A stretch of DNA of 64,000 bases from Paenibacillus alkalitolerans (lineage in GTDB: Bacteria > Bacillota > Bacilli > Paenibacillales > YIM-B00363): positions 124,001 to 188,000 of the forward strand of contig NZ_JAEMXM010000005.1 in assembly GCF_016482785.1 (NCBI RefSeq). Direction: 5' to 3'. Both the position numbers and the translations under genes were made by a program. Below, piece after piece: positions 53,212-62,816 of the stretch. The notes under the pieces are model-generated. The model was not told the origin of the DNA and did no database searches. It worked only from the letters and a program-made list of their open reading frames with translations. Within the stretch, counting starts at the first letter, position 1. Every line of letters begins with the position of its first letter.

Positions 53212-54132
53212 ATGAACCGGCCCGGTTTTAGGAAAAATGTTGTGAAATACCGTACCATGCTGCTGATGCTGACACCGGGCGTTTTGCTGACATTTGTATT
53301 TGCGTACGTGCCGATGCCGGGGGTTATTCTAGCCTTCAAAAATTACAACTACAGCGGCGGCATCTTCGGAAGCCCATGGAGCGGCTTGGATAATTTTCGT
53401 TACTTTTTCACATCGGGAGACGCCTGGCGAGTGACAAGGAATACCGGTCTGTACAACATCGCGTTTATCGTGGTGAATAATTTGCTGCAGATCACTGTGG
53501 CGATTCTAATGTTTGAACTGTCCAAGAAGTGGTTTCGGAAGATCGCGCAAACGCTGTTGTTTCTGCCGTATTTTATTTCTTGGGTCGTGGTCGGCGCGAT
53601 CGCTTACAATTTCTTGAGTTACAAGTTCGGATTGTTGAATAGCACATTGAGAATATTCGGCATTGAATCGATTGACGTCTATAATACCCCTGCGTATTGG
53701 CCGTTCCTCTTGGTCTTCATCATGGCCTGGAAGACAGTGGGCTATGGGTCGATCCTGTACCTGGCGGCCATCACCGGCATAGATACGGAGATGTACGAAG
53801 CGGCCGAGATCGACGGTGCGAATGTATGGCAGCGCATTATGAAAATCACGGTGCCCAGCTTGTATCCGACGATCATCATCTTGATTTTGCTGGCGCTTGG
53901 GAATATCTTCCGCGGGGATTTCGGATTGTTTTACAACGTGGTCGGCAACAACGGGTTGTTGTTCGGGACCACCGACGTCATCGACACCTATGTATTCCGA
54001 TCGCTCATGGTGGCCAATGATATCGGCATCTCCGCGGCGGCGGGATTTTACCAATCCATTCTCGGATTTTTCACGGTAATCACGGCCAATTACTTGGTAC
54101 GCAAATATAACAAAGATTATGCGTTGTTCTAA
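53212..54132 (+). CDS. ABC sugar importer permease, LplB type (fourth importer)
   Basis: A 306-residue CUT1 permease. ATG 53212 follows GGGGAG; an in-frame ATG at 53164 lies in the untranslated leader and lacks a site. FAYVPMPGVILAFKNY in the first conserved segment is a variant of the usual YVPMYG motif, and the EAA loop reads EAAEIDGAN. Six membrane segments. First gene of a six-gene operon (two permeases, binding protein, kinase, regulator, GH2). Confidence 0.93.
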   Translation: MNRPGFRKNVVKYRTMLLMLTPGVLLTFVFAYVPMPGVILAFKNYNYSGGIFGSPWSGLDNFRYFFTSGDAWRVTRNTGLYNIAFIVVNNLLQITVAILMFELSKKWFRKIAQTLLFLPYFISWVVVGAIAYNFLSYKFGLLNSTLRIFGIESIDVYNTPAYWPFLLVFIMAWKTVGYGSILYLAAITGIDTEMYEAAEIDGANVWQRIMKITVPSLYPTIIILILLALGNIFRGDFGLFYNVVGNNGLLFGTTDVIDTYVFRSLMVANDIGISAAAGFYQSILGFFTVITANYLVRKYNKDYALF

Positions 54133-54153
54133 ATGGGACAGGGAGGAGAACGG

Positions 54154-55089
54154 ATGCAACGCGAGATTAATCCATTGGAGCTGAATCGTCGCAGGATAAG
54201 GGTTAGGCGATCAGACGTCATGATTCTGAACATCATCGGCTACACCTTCTTGACTATCATTGCCGCAGCCTGCTTTCTGCCTTTCTTGCTGGTGCTGTCT
54301 TCTTCTCTCACGGCGGAGAAAGCGATTTTGACGGAAGGTTACCGATTGATTCCGAGTGTTTGGTCGTTGGAATCGTATCGGCTGATGTTCCAGATGCCCG
54401 GCAAAATCATCAACGCTTATATGATCACAATCATTGTGACGGTGATCGGGACGGCCCTCAGCTTGTTCTTGATGTCGATGACGGCATATGTCTTGCAGCG
54501 TAAAGATTTCAAGTGGCGCAATCACTTCGCCTTTTACTTTTTCTTCACCACGTTGTTCAGCGGAGGGTTGGTTCCTTTTTATATCCTTGTCAACAACTAT
54601 CTGCAATTGCAGGACACGATTGCCGTCCAGATTCTGCCTATGGTAATCAATGTGTTTTATATCATCGTCATGAAGGCGTTTATCAGCAGCAGCATTCCGA
54701 TGGAAATTACGGAATCGGCGAAGATCGACGGTGCGGGCGATTTCACGATCTATGCCCGCTTGATCCTCCCGCTGTCCAAACCCGCATTGGCGAGTATCGG
54801 ATTGCTTACCGCTTTATCGTACTGGAACGACTGGTACCTTCCGCTTCTGTTCATCAGCGACCAGGACTTGATTCCAATGCAATATTATCTGTACAAGACG
54901 CTGATCAATTTTCAAGAATTGCAGAATGCAATGGTCGGATCGGGTCAGGTGATCCACTCCACCGATGTGCCTGTGGAAAGCATGAAGATGGGCATGACGA
55001 TCATTGCCGCCGGTCCGATCATGCTGGCTTATCCGTTTATCCAGCGTTATTTTATTCAAGGTTTGACGATTGGAGCTGTCAAAGGATAG
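54154..55089 (+). CDS. ABC sugar importer permease, LplC type (fourth importer)
   Basis: A 311-residue second permease. ATG 54154 is used because GGGAGGAGA directly precedes it; ATG 54133 lies upstream of that site. It has six membrane segments, FFTTLFSGGLVPFYILV in the middle, EAA loop ESAKIDGAG and the C-terminal RYFIQGLTIGAVKG signature. It forms the channel with the preceding gene product. Confidence 0.93.
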   Translation: MQREINPLELNRRRIRVRRSDVMILNIIGYTFLTIIAAACFLPFLLVLSSSLTAEKAILTEGYRLIPSVWSLESYRLMFQMPGKIINAYMITIIVTVIGTALSLFLMSMTAYVLQRKDFKWRNHFAFYFFFTTLFSGGLVPFYILVNNYLQLQDTIAVQILPMVINVFYIIVMKAFISSSIPMEITESAKIDGAGDFTIYARLILPLSKPALASIGLLTALSYWNDWYLPLLFISDQDLIPMQYYLYKTLINFQELQNAMVGSGQVIHSTDVPVESMKMGMTIIAAGPIMLAYPFIQRYFIQGLTIGAVKG

Positions 55090-55150
55090 CTTCGGGGGGA
55101 ATCCCGGTTATCGATAGAATTCAATTACTTGACTAAGGGGGAAGCAAAGC

Positions 55151-56728
55151 ATGAAAGTTAAAAGGTTGTCGATTCTGTTGATCCTTGTTCTCGCATTGAC
55201 GATGGTACTCAGTGCGTGCCAGGGGAACGGAAACGGAGACGGCGGAACAGCCAATTCAGAGACCAATAGTACTGAAAACTCTTCGGAAACGGAAGAAGCG
55301 AAAGACGAAGAAAGCGGCGGGCTGGAGTACCAAGAGTTAAAGATGGTGCTGTTGGGCGGCAAACCGGCCGATTTCGACACGGTTTGGGCCGAGGTCAACA
55401 ACAAATTCAAGGAAAAGATCAACGCCACGGTAAATGTACAGTTCCTAGACTGGTCCGACTGGACGCAAAGGTACCCGCTGATGTTTGCCGCCAACGACGA
55501 TTTTGATTTGGTGTACACGGCGAACTGGGCCTTTTACAGCGATCAAGCGTTAAAGGGAGGGTTTCTGGAGCTCACGGACGACATGATCCAGCAGTATGCG
55601 CCGCAGGTGTGGGCCGATATGCCGGAAGTGGCTTGGGGTCAGGCGAAAGTCAAAGGCAAGCTGTACATGGTCCCGAATAACAACCAGCGGGAATACTTGA
55701 GCAAGCTGGTCATGATTCGCGATGACTTGCGGGCAAAGTACAACCTTTCGCCTGTTACGGACTCGGCATCGTTGAAGGATTATCTGATCACGGTAGCCCA
55801 GAAAGAAAAAGATTTGATCGCATTCAAGTCCTCGCCTCCGGGCAAAGGTCAATTCAACGCGCTTGATGAAGTGTTGCTCTTGGGGGAAAACAACTGGAGA
55901 CTTGTCGATCCTACGTTACCCTTGGCGTACAATATAGAAGATCCCAAAGGTCAATTATTTAACATTTATGAAACGCCGGAATTCCAACAACTTATGATTT
56001 ATTATAAGGAACTTGCGGAACAAGGGGTATGGTCGAAGGATATCTTGAACAACAAGTTCGACGCTTGGAATGACTTCAAGGCCGGCACGAATGCCATGTT
56101 GACACACAATCTCGGCACGTTGGGCAGCAATATGGAAATTATACGAAAAGATTACACTCAATTTGAAGTAGCGCTCGCCGATGTGACGCCGGACGCTAAG
56201 CGGGCGGTCGCCGTCTCGACGCAAAACGGCATGGCGATCCACGCTACTTCGAAAAAATGGGAGCGCGCCCTGATGGTGATCGATCTCTTGCACAGCGATC
56301 GGGAAATTCATGATCTGACCATGTACGGCATCGCAGACAAACACTATATTCCTGTCGGAGACGATAAGATGAAGCCGGGGCCGGATAAAGCCAACTACGG
56401 TATTTCCTCTTGGGGCTGGAATTCGCCGCTGAATCGCCAGAATGAGGGCCACCCGCAGGACGCCCTGGACTTAGAAAAGAAGTGGGCTGACCAATTGTAT
56501 CACTGGCCGCTCGAAACCTTCGTGTTCGACATCAGTGAGATCAAAACGGAGGCATCCAATATCGCTCAGGCTATGATCCGTTACGGAGCTCCTTTGGAAT
56601 ACGGGTTAATTGATGACCTGGACAAGGGAAGAAAAGATTTGATCAGTCAAGTCAAAGCGGCAGGTCTGGATAAGGTTCAACAGATCGCTCAAAAACAGAT
56701 CGACGATTTTCTAGCCGCGCAACCATAA
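55151..56728 (+). CDS. Sugar-binding lipoprotein (fourth importer)
   Basis: A 525-residue extracellular binding protein with lipobox LSAC (Cys about residue 23) and an acidic, Asn/Glu-rich linker to about 55. The LplA/YtcQ-type body is full length and ends with a typical helical tail (VQQIAQKQIDDFLAAQP). AAGGGGGAAGC precedes ATG 55151. The GH2 enzyme at the end of the operon suggests a beta-galactoside, beta-glucuronide or similar oligosaccharide as ligand (inference). Confidence 0.93.
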   Translation: MKVKRLSILLILVLALTMVLSACQGNGNGDGGTANSETNSTENSSETEEAKDEESGGLEYQELKMVLLGGKPADFDTVWAEVNNKFKEKINATVNVQFLDWSDWTQRYPLMFAANDDFDLVYTANWAFYSDQALKGGFLELTDDMIQQYAPQVWADMPEVAWGQAKVKGKLYMVPNNNQREYLSKLVMIRDDLRAKYNLSPVTDSASLKDYLITVAQKEKDLIAFKSSPPGKGQFNALDEVLLLGENNWRLVDPTLPLAYNIEDPKGQLFNIYETPEFQQLMIYYKELAEQGVWSKDILNNKFDAWNDFKAGTNAMLTHNLGTLGSNMEIIRKDYTQFEVALADVTPDAKRAVAVSTQNGMAIHATSKKWERALMVIDLLHSDREIHDLTMYGIADKHYIPVGDDKMKPGPDKANYGISSWGWNSPLNRQNEGHPQDALDLEKKWADQLYHWPLETFVFDISEIKTEASNIAQAMIRYGAPLEYGLIDDLDKGRKDLISQVKAAGLDKVQQIAQKQIDDFLAAQP

Positions 56729-56731
56729 AAA

Positions 56732-56767
56732 AAGAGGGACCTTCCTTTCTAATGGAAGGCCCCTCTT
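56732..56767. terminator. Hairpin between binding-protein and kinase genes
   Basis: AAGAGGGACCTTCC (56732-56745) pairs with GGAAGGCCCCTCTT (56754-56767) except for one A-C mismatch. It is strong but lacks a T run on the plus strand, so it may protect the upstream mRNA's 3' end or reduce, rather than stop, transcription into the kinase gene. Confidence 0.7.
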
Positions 56768-56834
56768 GGCCGTTTGGCTGTATGGTATGATAGATCTGGG
56801 GGAGGAGGTCATTGAGCATGAGTAGGAGAAACCT

Positions 56835-58628
56835 ATGGACAAGCGGAGGCTAAGCGTAAACGTGCATATTCCGTATTCGTATAAGTTGATGGTGCCTTAT
56901 TTATTGCTCGTCCTGCTGACCGATCTCTGGATCGGTTTTTATTCCTATTCCAGCCTGATTCAATCGAGGACGGAGATGGCCGAGACCAACCTTCGGACAA
57001 GCCTTCAGCAAACGAGAAGCCAGTTTGAATTTCAAATGGGAGAAATCCAGCGCATCTCCAATTCACTGTTCAAGGATCGCAGCTTCAATCAATCCTTGGA
57101 GACGCAAGGGAATTCTCATGAAATTTTTCTTGTGATGCTCGATCGGATCATCCCCTCCTTGGAGTCGCCGCTCCAGCAGTTCGGCAACCGTATCCAACTG
57201 GCCATTTATCCGCTGAATCCTGCCATTATGAAAGTCTATGGCAATGATTTACTGCAAAAGCCGATCAAAAACAGCGATTATTTCATCGTCCCCGCGGATG
57301 AGGTCAAAAACACCGACTGGTATGCGGCTCTCGTAAGCGGCGGTATGGATGGCCGCTGGGTTCAGATCGAAGCGGATAGAAAGCTGGGAAATATATCTTA
57401 TGTTCATCGCCTCATCTCCTACCAGGACTATCAGACGGTCATCGGCTATGTTCGGATCGTGATCCGGCTGGATGACCTTCTGAGCAATTTCGATGCCTTT
57501 CCCTTGGACCAGGGAATCTCATTAAGTCTTGTGGACGATTCGACCGGGATAACCCTCTACCAGAGAGGCGAGGAAATCCGGAATACCCGCGACACGCCGC
57601 TTATCTTGAAAGAGATGATTCCCGGAACGACCTTTTTCATCAAAGTGACGGTCCCCGAAGCATATCTGAATAAAGATTCGCGAGAGCTTCAAAAAAGGAT
57701 TGCCGCCGTATGCACCGTCAGTTTCCTGATCATGACGGCGATCGGGCTGTTCGTAGCCCGCCTCTCCGGGCGCAATATGCGTCACATCGTGAAACAGATT
57801 CATTCCTTTCAACAAGGGGATTTCGGAAAGAGAATCCGGATCTCTGAGAATGACGAGTTTGGACAGATCGCCGAAGCATTCAATGCGATGGCCGGGAATA
57901 TTCAGGAATTGATCGACAGCGTATATAGGGAAGGGCTTCGCAAAAAACAAGCCGAATTGGAAGCGCTTCAAGCACAGATCAATCCTCATTTTCTGTATAA
58001 TACGCTTTCCTCCATCATCAGTCTGGCGAATATGGGAGAAATCCCGAAAGTGACGGATATGGTCCGTAAGTTGACGTTATTTTATCGGCTGTCCCTAAAT
58101 GAAGGCGAAGTCGAGATCGCATTGGAAAAAGAATTGGAACAGGTCAAAGCTTATATTGACATTCAGCGTACGAAATACGAGGACGCGTTCACCGTTTGTT
58201 ACGACATCGAACCGGACATCCTATCTTGTTCCGTCATTAAGCTGATCCTGCAACCCTTTGTTGAAAATATTTTCAAGCACGCTTGGTTCGGAGAATCAAT
58301 CGCCGTAGTCATCAGGGGAAGAAGGACCGGGGATCAGATCGAGTTGAAAGTCATCGATAACGGGATTGGCATTCACAGGGGTGTGCAACAGGTGCATGAA
58401 GCCGGACAACGTGCGGGAGGTTGCGGGGTAAAAAACGTAGATGAACGAATTAAGCTGAGATACGGCAAGGAATACGGGGTCAGCATCGCGAGCATCTATG
58501 GTGCCGGAACAACGGCGCGCATTTTGCTGCCTGCCGTGATTTCTACCAGGGATAATCCGCGACCTGATCATCAAACATGGAAAGGGGAAGAAGAGCATGG
58601 CCTTCAGCGTTCTGCTGGTCGACGATGA
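56835..58628 (+). CDS. Sensor histidine kinase, YesM type (fourth importer system)
   Basis: A 597-residue membrane kinase: membrane segment about 18-40, extracellular sensor about 41-290, second membrane segment about 291-312, HAMP about 315-365, then QINPHFLYNTL with phospho-acceptor His385 and an HATPase domain (PFVENIFKHAW, DNGIGI, GGCGVKN). AGGAG precedes ATG 56835. It overlaps the regulator gene by 32 bp. Placed between the binding protein and the GH2 enzyme, it probably reports the same oligosaccharide that the importer carries. Confidence 0.93.
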   Translation: MDKRRLSVNVHIPYSYKLMVPYLLLVLLTDLWIGFYSYSSLIQSRTEMAETNLRTSLQQTRSQFEFQMGEIQRISNSLFKDRSFNQSLETQGNSHEIFLVMLDRIIPSLESPLQQFGNRIQLAIYPLNPAIMKVYGNDLLQKPIKNSDYFIVPADEVKNTDWYAALVSGGMDGRWVQIEADRKLGNISYVHRLISYQDYQTVIGYVRIVIRLDDLLSNFDAFPLDQGISLSLVDDSTGITLYQRGEEIRNTRDTPLILKEMIPGTTFFIKVTVPEAYLNKDSRELQKRIAAVCTVSFLIMTAIGLFVARLSGRNMRHIVKQIHSFQQGDFGKRIRISENDEFGQIAEAFNAMAGNIQELIDSVYREGLRKKQAELEALQAQINPHFLYNTLSSIISLANMGEIPKVTDMVRKLTLFYRLSLNEGEVEIALEKELEQVKAYIDIQRTKYEDAFTVCYDIEPDILSCSVIKLILQPFVENIFKHAWFGESIAVVIRGRRTGDQIELKVIDNGIGIHRGVQQVHEAGQRAGGCGVKNVDERIKLRYGKEYGVSIASIYGAGTTARILLPAVISTRDNPRPDHQTWKGEEEHGLQRSAGRR

Positions 58629-60162
58629 GAGCATCGATCTGAAGTGGATGAAAGAGCGTATACAGCGCTTTGATCTGCCCTTGCGTGCAGCGTCAGCCGT
58701 AACTTCACCTTTCGCCGCTTTGGACGTGCTGCAACGCGAGAGGATCGACATCGTTTTGTCCGATATTCGCATGCCGATTCTTTCCGGAATTGAGTTCGCG
58801 CGGAAAGCGAAGGAGATCCTTCCGAACGTAAAGATCGTGTTTATTAGCGGGCACCAAGATTTTGAGAATGCGCGGGAGGCAATCCACATGGGGGCTTCCG
58901 GTTATTTGCTCAAGCCGGTGGATGACAGCGAGCTGCGCGACATGTTGAGGAATGTATGCGAGCAAATCGAAAGGGAGCAAGAGGGACAGCGATCGGTATC
59001 GGAAGCTCTGTCGCTTGTCAACCGGGAGTTGCTACTACGCTGGTTGAACGAACTCGCTCCGAGTCCGGTGGACTGGCATCTGCGGGGTTTTCTCGACCCG
59101 CTGCTGAAGAGCGGGTGCGTCGCGTCGCTGATCGAGATCGACGATCTGGAGTGGAAATTCCGGAAGGAAGAAGAACGCCGAATGCTGGCCTGCAACATAG
59201 CGAAATTTGTGGATAAGTTTGCTTCGGACCATCATTTGGGTATGGTTGCCCGGGTCGTCGGAGATCGGTTCCTTGTATTGTCATCCGTCCCGGAGAAGCG
59301 ATTCATCCTGTTATTGCAGGAACTCATCGCTCAGGTGAATCGAACCTTCAAGGCAACGATAACGGTGGGCATGGGGGATGAGGCGAAAAGCCCCGACCTG
59401 CTGCACGCCTCCTATCGCAAGGCGCAAGCTGCGCTGGGCGCAAAGTGGCTGCTGGGCAAGAACCGCCTCGTTCGCGAGTCGCCCGCGCCGAGCTCGGAGC
59501 AGGCAGATACGCCGAAATACAATATCACGGCGGAGAAACTGTTGCAGGCCATCTTGGCATACGATCTTGTAACCATAGACGATTGCCTCCTGCAGCTTTT
59601 CCAACCGGCTTTCTCCTCATCCCATCGAAATGACGTATACGATCTTATTATCCGGCTGACCTCGAAACTTCATGCCGATTTGCTTCCAATGAACGTAAAC
59701 TTGTATGAAATTGTCCGATGGGAATCGCATCAGCCTGGGGTGTTGTTTGAATTCGAGACGTTGGAGGATGTATTGTCCTGGTTGAGGAAGAGGTTCTTCG
59801 AGTTATCCGAGCTTCTATATCGCAAGAATCAGAACCAGAAACGGAAGCTGATCGATGACGTGATCCGCCATGTGACGGAACAAGGCGATTGCATGCTGAC
59901 TCTCAAGGAAGTGGCGGACCATTTCAACTTCACTCCGAATTACCTGGGGCAATTGTTCAAGGAGGAGGCCGGCATGCGATTCACCGATTTTCTTCAGGAA
60001 TGGCGGATGAAAAGAGTTTGCGCTTTGTTGAGAGACCCTTCCATGAAAATATATGAAGTGGCGGATCGAGCGGGATACAAGAACATGATCCATTTCAATC
60101 GGCATTTCAAACTATCGTCCGGAATGACGCCGAGCGAGTACAGAAAAAAACACAGGATCTGA
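58597..60162 (+). CDS. Response regulator with AraC output domain, YesN type
   Basis: A 521-residue regulator. The receiver domain (1-120) has the acidic DDE at 9-11, phospho-acceptor Asp56 (LSDIRMP) and Lys near 106 (LLKPVDD). The middle region (about 140-400) leads to an AraC double helix-turn-helix (about 420-520) ending FKLSSGMTPSEYRKKH. AAAGGGGAAG precedes ATG 58597. It is the partner of the overlapping kinase and probably activates this operon. Confidence 0.93.
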   Translation: MAFSVLLVDDESIDLKWMKERIQRFDLPLRAASAVTSPFAALDVLQRERIDIVLSDIRMPILSGIEFARKAKEILPNVKIVFISGHQDFENAREAIHMGASGYLLKPVDDSELRDMLRNVCEQIEREQEGQRSVSEALSLVNRELLLRWLNELAPSPVDWHLRGFLDPLLKSGCVASLIEIDDLEWKFRKEEERRMLACNIAKFVDKFASDHHLGMVARVVGDRFLVLSSVPEKRFILLLQELIAQVNRTFKATITVGMGDEAKSPDLLHASYRKAQAALGAKWLLGKNRLVRESPAPSSEQADTPKYNITAEKLLQAILAYDLVTIDDCLLQLFQPAFSSSHRNDVYDLIIRLTSKLHADLLPMNVNLYEIVRWESHQPGVLFEFETLEDVLSWLRKRFFELSELLYRKNQNQKRKLIDDVIRHVTEQGDCMLTLKEVADHFNFTPNYLGQLFKEEAGMRFTDFLQEWRMKRVCALLRDPSMKIYEVADRAGYKNMIHFNRHFKLSSGMTPSEYRKKHRI

Positions 60163-60209
60163 GAATGATTTCAAACGAGCCGATGGGGCACCTTCGAGGA
60201 GGAGACAGG

Positions 60210-62606
60210 ATGAACGGAAGATTTCACGAAACCTTCGATTGGAACTGGAAGTTTTATCTGGGTGACGCCAAGGGGGCGGAAGAGCCGGATTATAGCGACG
60301 GGCTATGGCGCGATTTAAGCGTTCCTCATGATTGGAGCGTGGAGGGCGAGTTTGATGAGAATCATCCGTCAGGCGGGGATGGCGGTTATGTGCAAGCGGG
60401 GATTGGCTGGTACCGGAAATCGTTTGCCATACCGGCGGAGTGGCACTCGCGAAAAGTAACGATCATGTTCGACGGAGTATACATGAACAGCGATGTCTGG
60501 ATCAACGGACGTCATCTTGGCCGGTATCCGTTCGGGTACGTAGGATTTGAATACGACTTGTCACCCTATTTGAACTACGGGGGGAACAATGTGATCGCGG
60601 TCCGCGTGGATAATAGCGATCAGCCCAATTCCCGATGGTTTACCGGTTCCGGGATCTACCGGCATACGTGGCTTAAGGCTACCGACAAGCTTCACATCCC
60701 GTCATGGGGGGTATACGTCAAGACGCCGGTCATCAACGACGCTAACGCTGCGGTAGAGGTGCAGACGAAAATCGCAAACGAACGCGATCAAGAGGGAAAG
60801 GCCACGCTCTTTTCGGAGATTATCGCACCCGACGGCGAGATTGCGGCTGTTCATGAATTGCAATTGGACATGGCTTCCGGTGAAACAAGCGAGATCACCC
60901 AATGCCTGCAGGTGACGAAGCCTGCATTGTGGTCCGTCGAAACCCCGGTGCTATATACGTTACGTACGTCGTTGGTTCAGAATGGCGTTGTCCTCGATGA
61001 GACGGAGACGGCTTTCGGCATACGCAAGGCCGAGTTCGACAAGGATCGCGGCTTCTTGTTGAACGGCAAGCAAGTGAAAATCAACGGCGTCTGCTTGCAC
61101 CATGACGGCGGAGCTGTCGGCGCAGCCGTGCCGGAGCGGGTATGGGAGAGACGCTTGGAGATCTTGAAGGCGATGGGCTGCAACGGGATCCGCATGAGCC
61201 ATAATCCGCCGGCGCCGGAGCTTCTCGAACTTTGCGACAGCATGGGCTTCCTGGTCATGGACGAGGCTTTCGACGAGTGGACGATCACAAAGCACAAGAA
61301 TCGCAAAGCGGAAGTGCACGGCTACTACGAATATTTCGATGAGTGGTCCGAGCGAGACCTGGTGATGATGCTGCGCCGCGACCGCAATCATCCGTCTATC
61401 GTCATCTGGAGCATCGGCAACGAGATTCCGGAACAGAAGGTGCCGGATGGCTGGAAGATTGCCAAGAGGCTCATCGAGATCTGCCGTAGAGAGGATCCCA
61501 CGCGACCGGTCACCGTCGCTTGCGACAACATCGAGGCGGAACCGATCCCGGCATATCAGGAGTTCTTGGATGTACTCGATGTCGTAGGCTACAACTATGT
61601 AAACCGTTGGCGCACCCGTACGGAAACCTACTACGCCGACGACCGCCACCGCTACCCGAACCGCGCGTTGATCGGCAGCGAGAACACGGGCATCGGCGGA
61701 GTCAGAGGCGACTACTTATTGGAGTTGCCTGAGAAAACGCGATGGTATGGTACGTACGCGACTCGAATGATTGCTGCCGAACAACTGTGGAAATTTACCC
61801 GTATGCACGATTTTGTATCCGGAGATTTCATGTGGACCGGAATCGACTACATCGGAGAAACCAGATGGCCGAATAAGAATGCCAGCTTCGGCGTCATCGA
61901 CACCTGCGGGTTTCCGAAGGACGGCTACTTTTTCTATCAAAGCCAATGGACAACAAAGCCAATGGCATATGTGTTCCCGCACTGGAATTGGCAGGGGAGG
62001 GAAGGCAAGGTCATTCCGGTTCTCTGCTATACGAATTGCGACAAGGCTGAATTGTTCGTCAACGGAAAGTCCTTCGGCGTCAAGGCGTATGAATTCCCGC
62101 GTCAAGGAATGTCGAAGGAATGGGCGCATTACGAGAAGACCCCTGTGCACGTCACGACGGCGGATCTTCATTTGTCATGGGATGTGCCCTATGAGGCAGG
62201 TGAGTTGAAGCTTGTCGGCTATTCGAGAGACGGCGACGTCATGGTGAAGACGTGCGTGTCGACGACAGGCGCACCGGCAGCGATTGAAGTGATGCCGGAC
62301 CGCGACGTCATCGATGCCGATGGTCGCGATGTAACCCACTTTGTCGTTCGTGTGGTGGACGCCGCCGGAAGAGTCGTCCCGACATCGGACACAGCGTTAA
62401 CTTTCCATGTGGAAGGGGATGGCGCGCTGATCGGCGTTGACAGCGGAAAACCAGACAGCCACGAGAGCTACAAATCGAACGTTCGCAAGGCGTTCAATGG
62501 GATGGCGCTGGCGATCGTGCAATCGACGCCCAATCCGGGGCAAATCCGGGTGAAGGTTGAAGCAGAAGGTCTTGGTTCGGTTGTCATATATGTATTGACG
62601 AAATGA
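60210..62606 (+). CDS. GH2 family glycosidase (beta-galactosidase-like), intracellular
   Basis: A 798-residue enzyme; ATG 60210 is chosen because GAGGAGGAGA precedes it, whereas the in-frame ATG at 60165 has no site. The order is the GH2 sugar-binding sandwich (about 1-170), Ig-like sandwich (about 175-275), TIM barrel (about 280-570) and C-terminal sandwich domains (about 580-798). The acid/base is Glu405 (IWSIGNE) and the nucleophile Glu491 (IGSENT). No signal peptide, so it hydrolyses imported oligomers. Beta-galactosidase is the nearest guess; beta-glucuronidase or beta-mannosidase activity cannot be excluded. Confidence 0.92.
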   Translation: MNGRFHETFDWNWKFYLGDAKGAEEPDYSDGLWRDLSVPHDWSVEGEFDENHPSGGDGGYVQAGIGWYRKSFAIPAEWHSRKVTIMFDGVYMNSDVWINGRHLGRYPFGYVGFEYDLSPYLNYGGNNVIAVRVDNSDQPNSRWFTGSGIYRHTWLKATDKLHIPSWGVYVKTPVINDANAAVEVQTKIANERDQEGKATLFSEIIAPDGEIAAVHELQLDMASGETSEITQCLQVTKPALWSVETPVLYTLRTSLVQNGVVLDETETAFGIRKAEFDKDRGFLLNGKQVKINGVCLHHDGGAVGAAVPERVWERRLEILKAMGCNGIRMSHNPPAPELLELCDSMGFLVMDEAFDEWTITKHKNRKAEVHGYYEYFDEWSERDLVMMLRRDRNHPSIVIWSIGNEIPEQKVPDGWKIAKRLIEICRREDPTRPVTVACDNIEAEPIPAYQEFLDVLDVVGYNYVNRWRTRTETYYADDRHRYPNRALIGSENTGIGGVRGDYLLELPEKTRWYGTYATRMIAAEQLWKFTRMHDFVSGDFMWTGIDYIGETRWPNKNASFGVIDTCGFPKDGYFFYQSQWTTKPMAYVFPHWNWQGREGKVIPVLCYTNCDKAELFVNGKSFGVKAYEFPRQGMSKEWAHYEKTPVHVTTADLHLSWDVPYEAGELKLVGYSRDGDVMVKTCVSTTGAPAAIEVMPDRDVIDADGRDVTHFVVRVVDAAGRVVPTSDTALTFHVEGDGALIGVDSGKPDSHESYKSNVRKAFNGMALAIVQSTPNPGQIRVKVEAEGLGSVVIYVLTK

Positions 62607-62649
62607 TGTGTGGAGGAAATCAAGTAAAGGTCCGGATCGGGGATATTCA

Positions 62650-62694
62650 TCGCTGGCAGCGATGAGGTCAGTGGTTCGATCCCCCTAGGCTCCA
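62650..62694 (+). pseudogene. tRNA-Ala-like 3' fragment
   Basis: CATCGCTGGCAGCGATG, GAGGTCAGTGGTTCGATCC and CCCTAGGCTCCA are the anticodon arm, variable/T arm and acceptor 3' strand of a Bacillales-type tRNA-Ala. There is no 5' half: no matching acceptor 5' strand or D arm is found upstream. The T stem has a mismatch and the anticodon loop is shortened to GGC. So this is a remnant, perhaps left at the border of an inserted element, and not a working tRNA. Confidence 0.7.
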
Positions 62695-62704
62695 TATTAA
62701 CAAA

Positions 62705-62758
62705 ACGGACATCCATCGGATGTCCGTCAGCCTGTTGAGAAACCCTCAACAGGCTATT
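62705..62758 (+). terminator. Two hairpins before the IS1182-like transposase
   Basis: ACGGACATCC (62705-62714) / GGATGTCCGT (62718-62727) and AGCCTGTTGAG (62729-62739) / CTCAACAGGCT (62745-62755) are both perfect stems; the second is followed by ATTTT. They may terminate upstream transcription or mark the end of the insertion element, shielding the transposase from read-through. Confidence 0.7.
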
Positions 62759-62816
62759 TTAATCTTCAAATACTTTAACAATTCACCGCGTTAATATGAT
62801 ATAATTAGTTAATACT

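Noticed and set aside
62468-62749. Minus-strand frame beginning with an EPRGIEPLTSS-type sequence
   Set aside because: This is the familiar artefact of translating the antisense of a tRNA 3' region.
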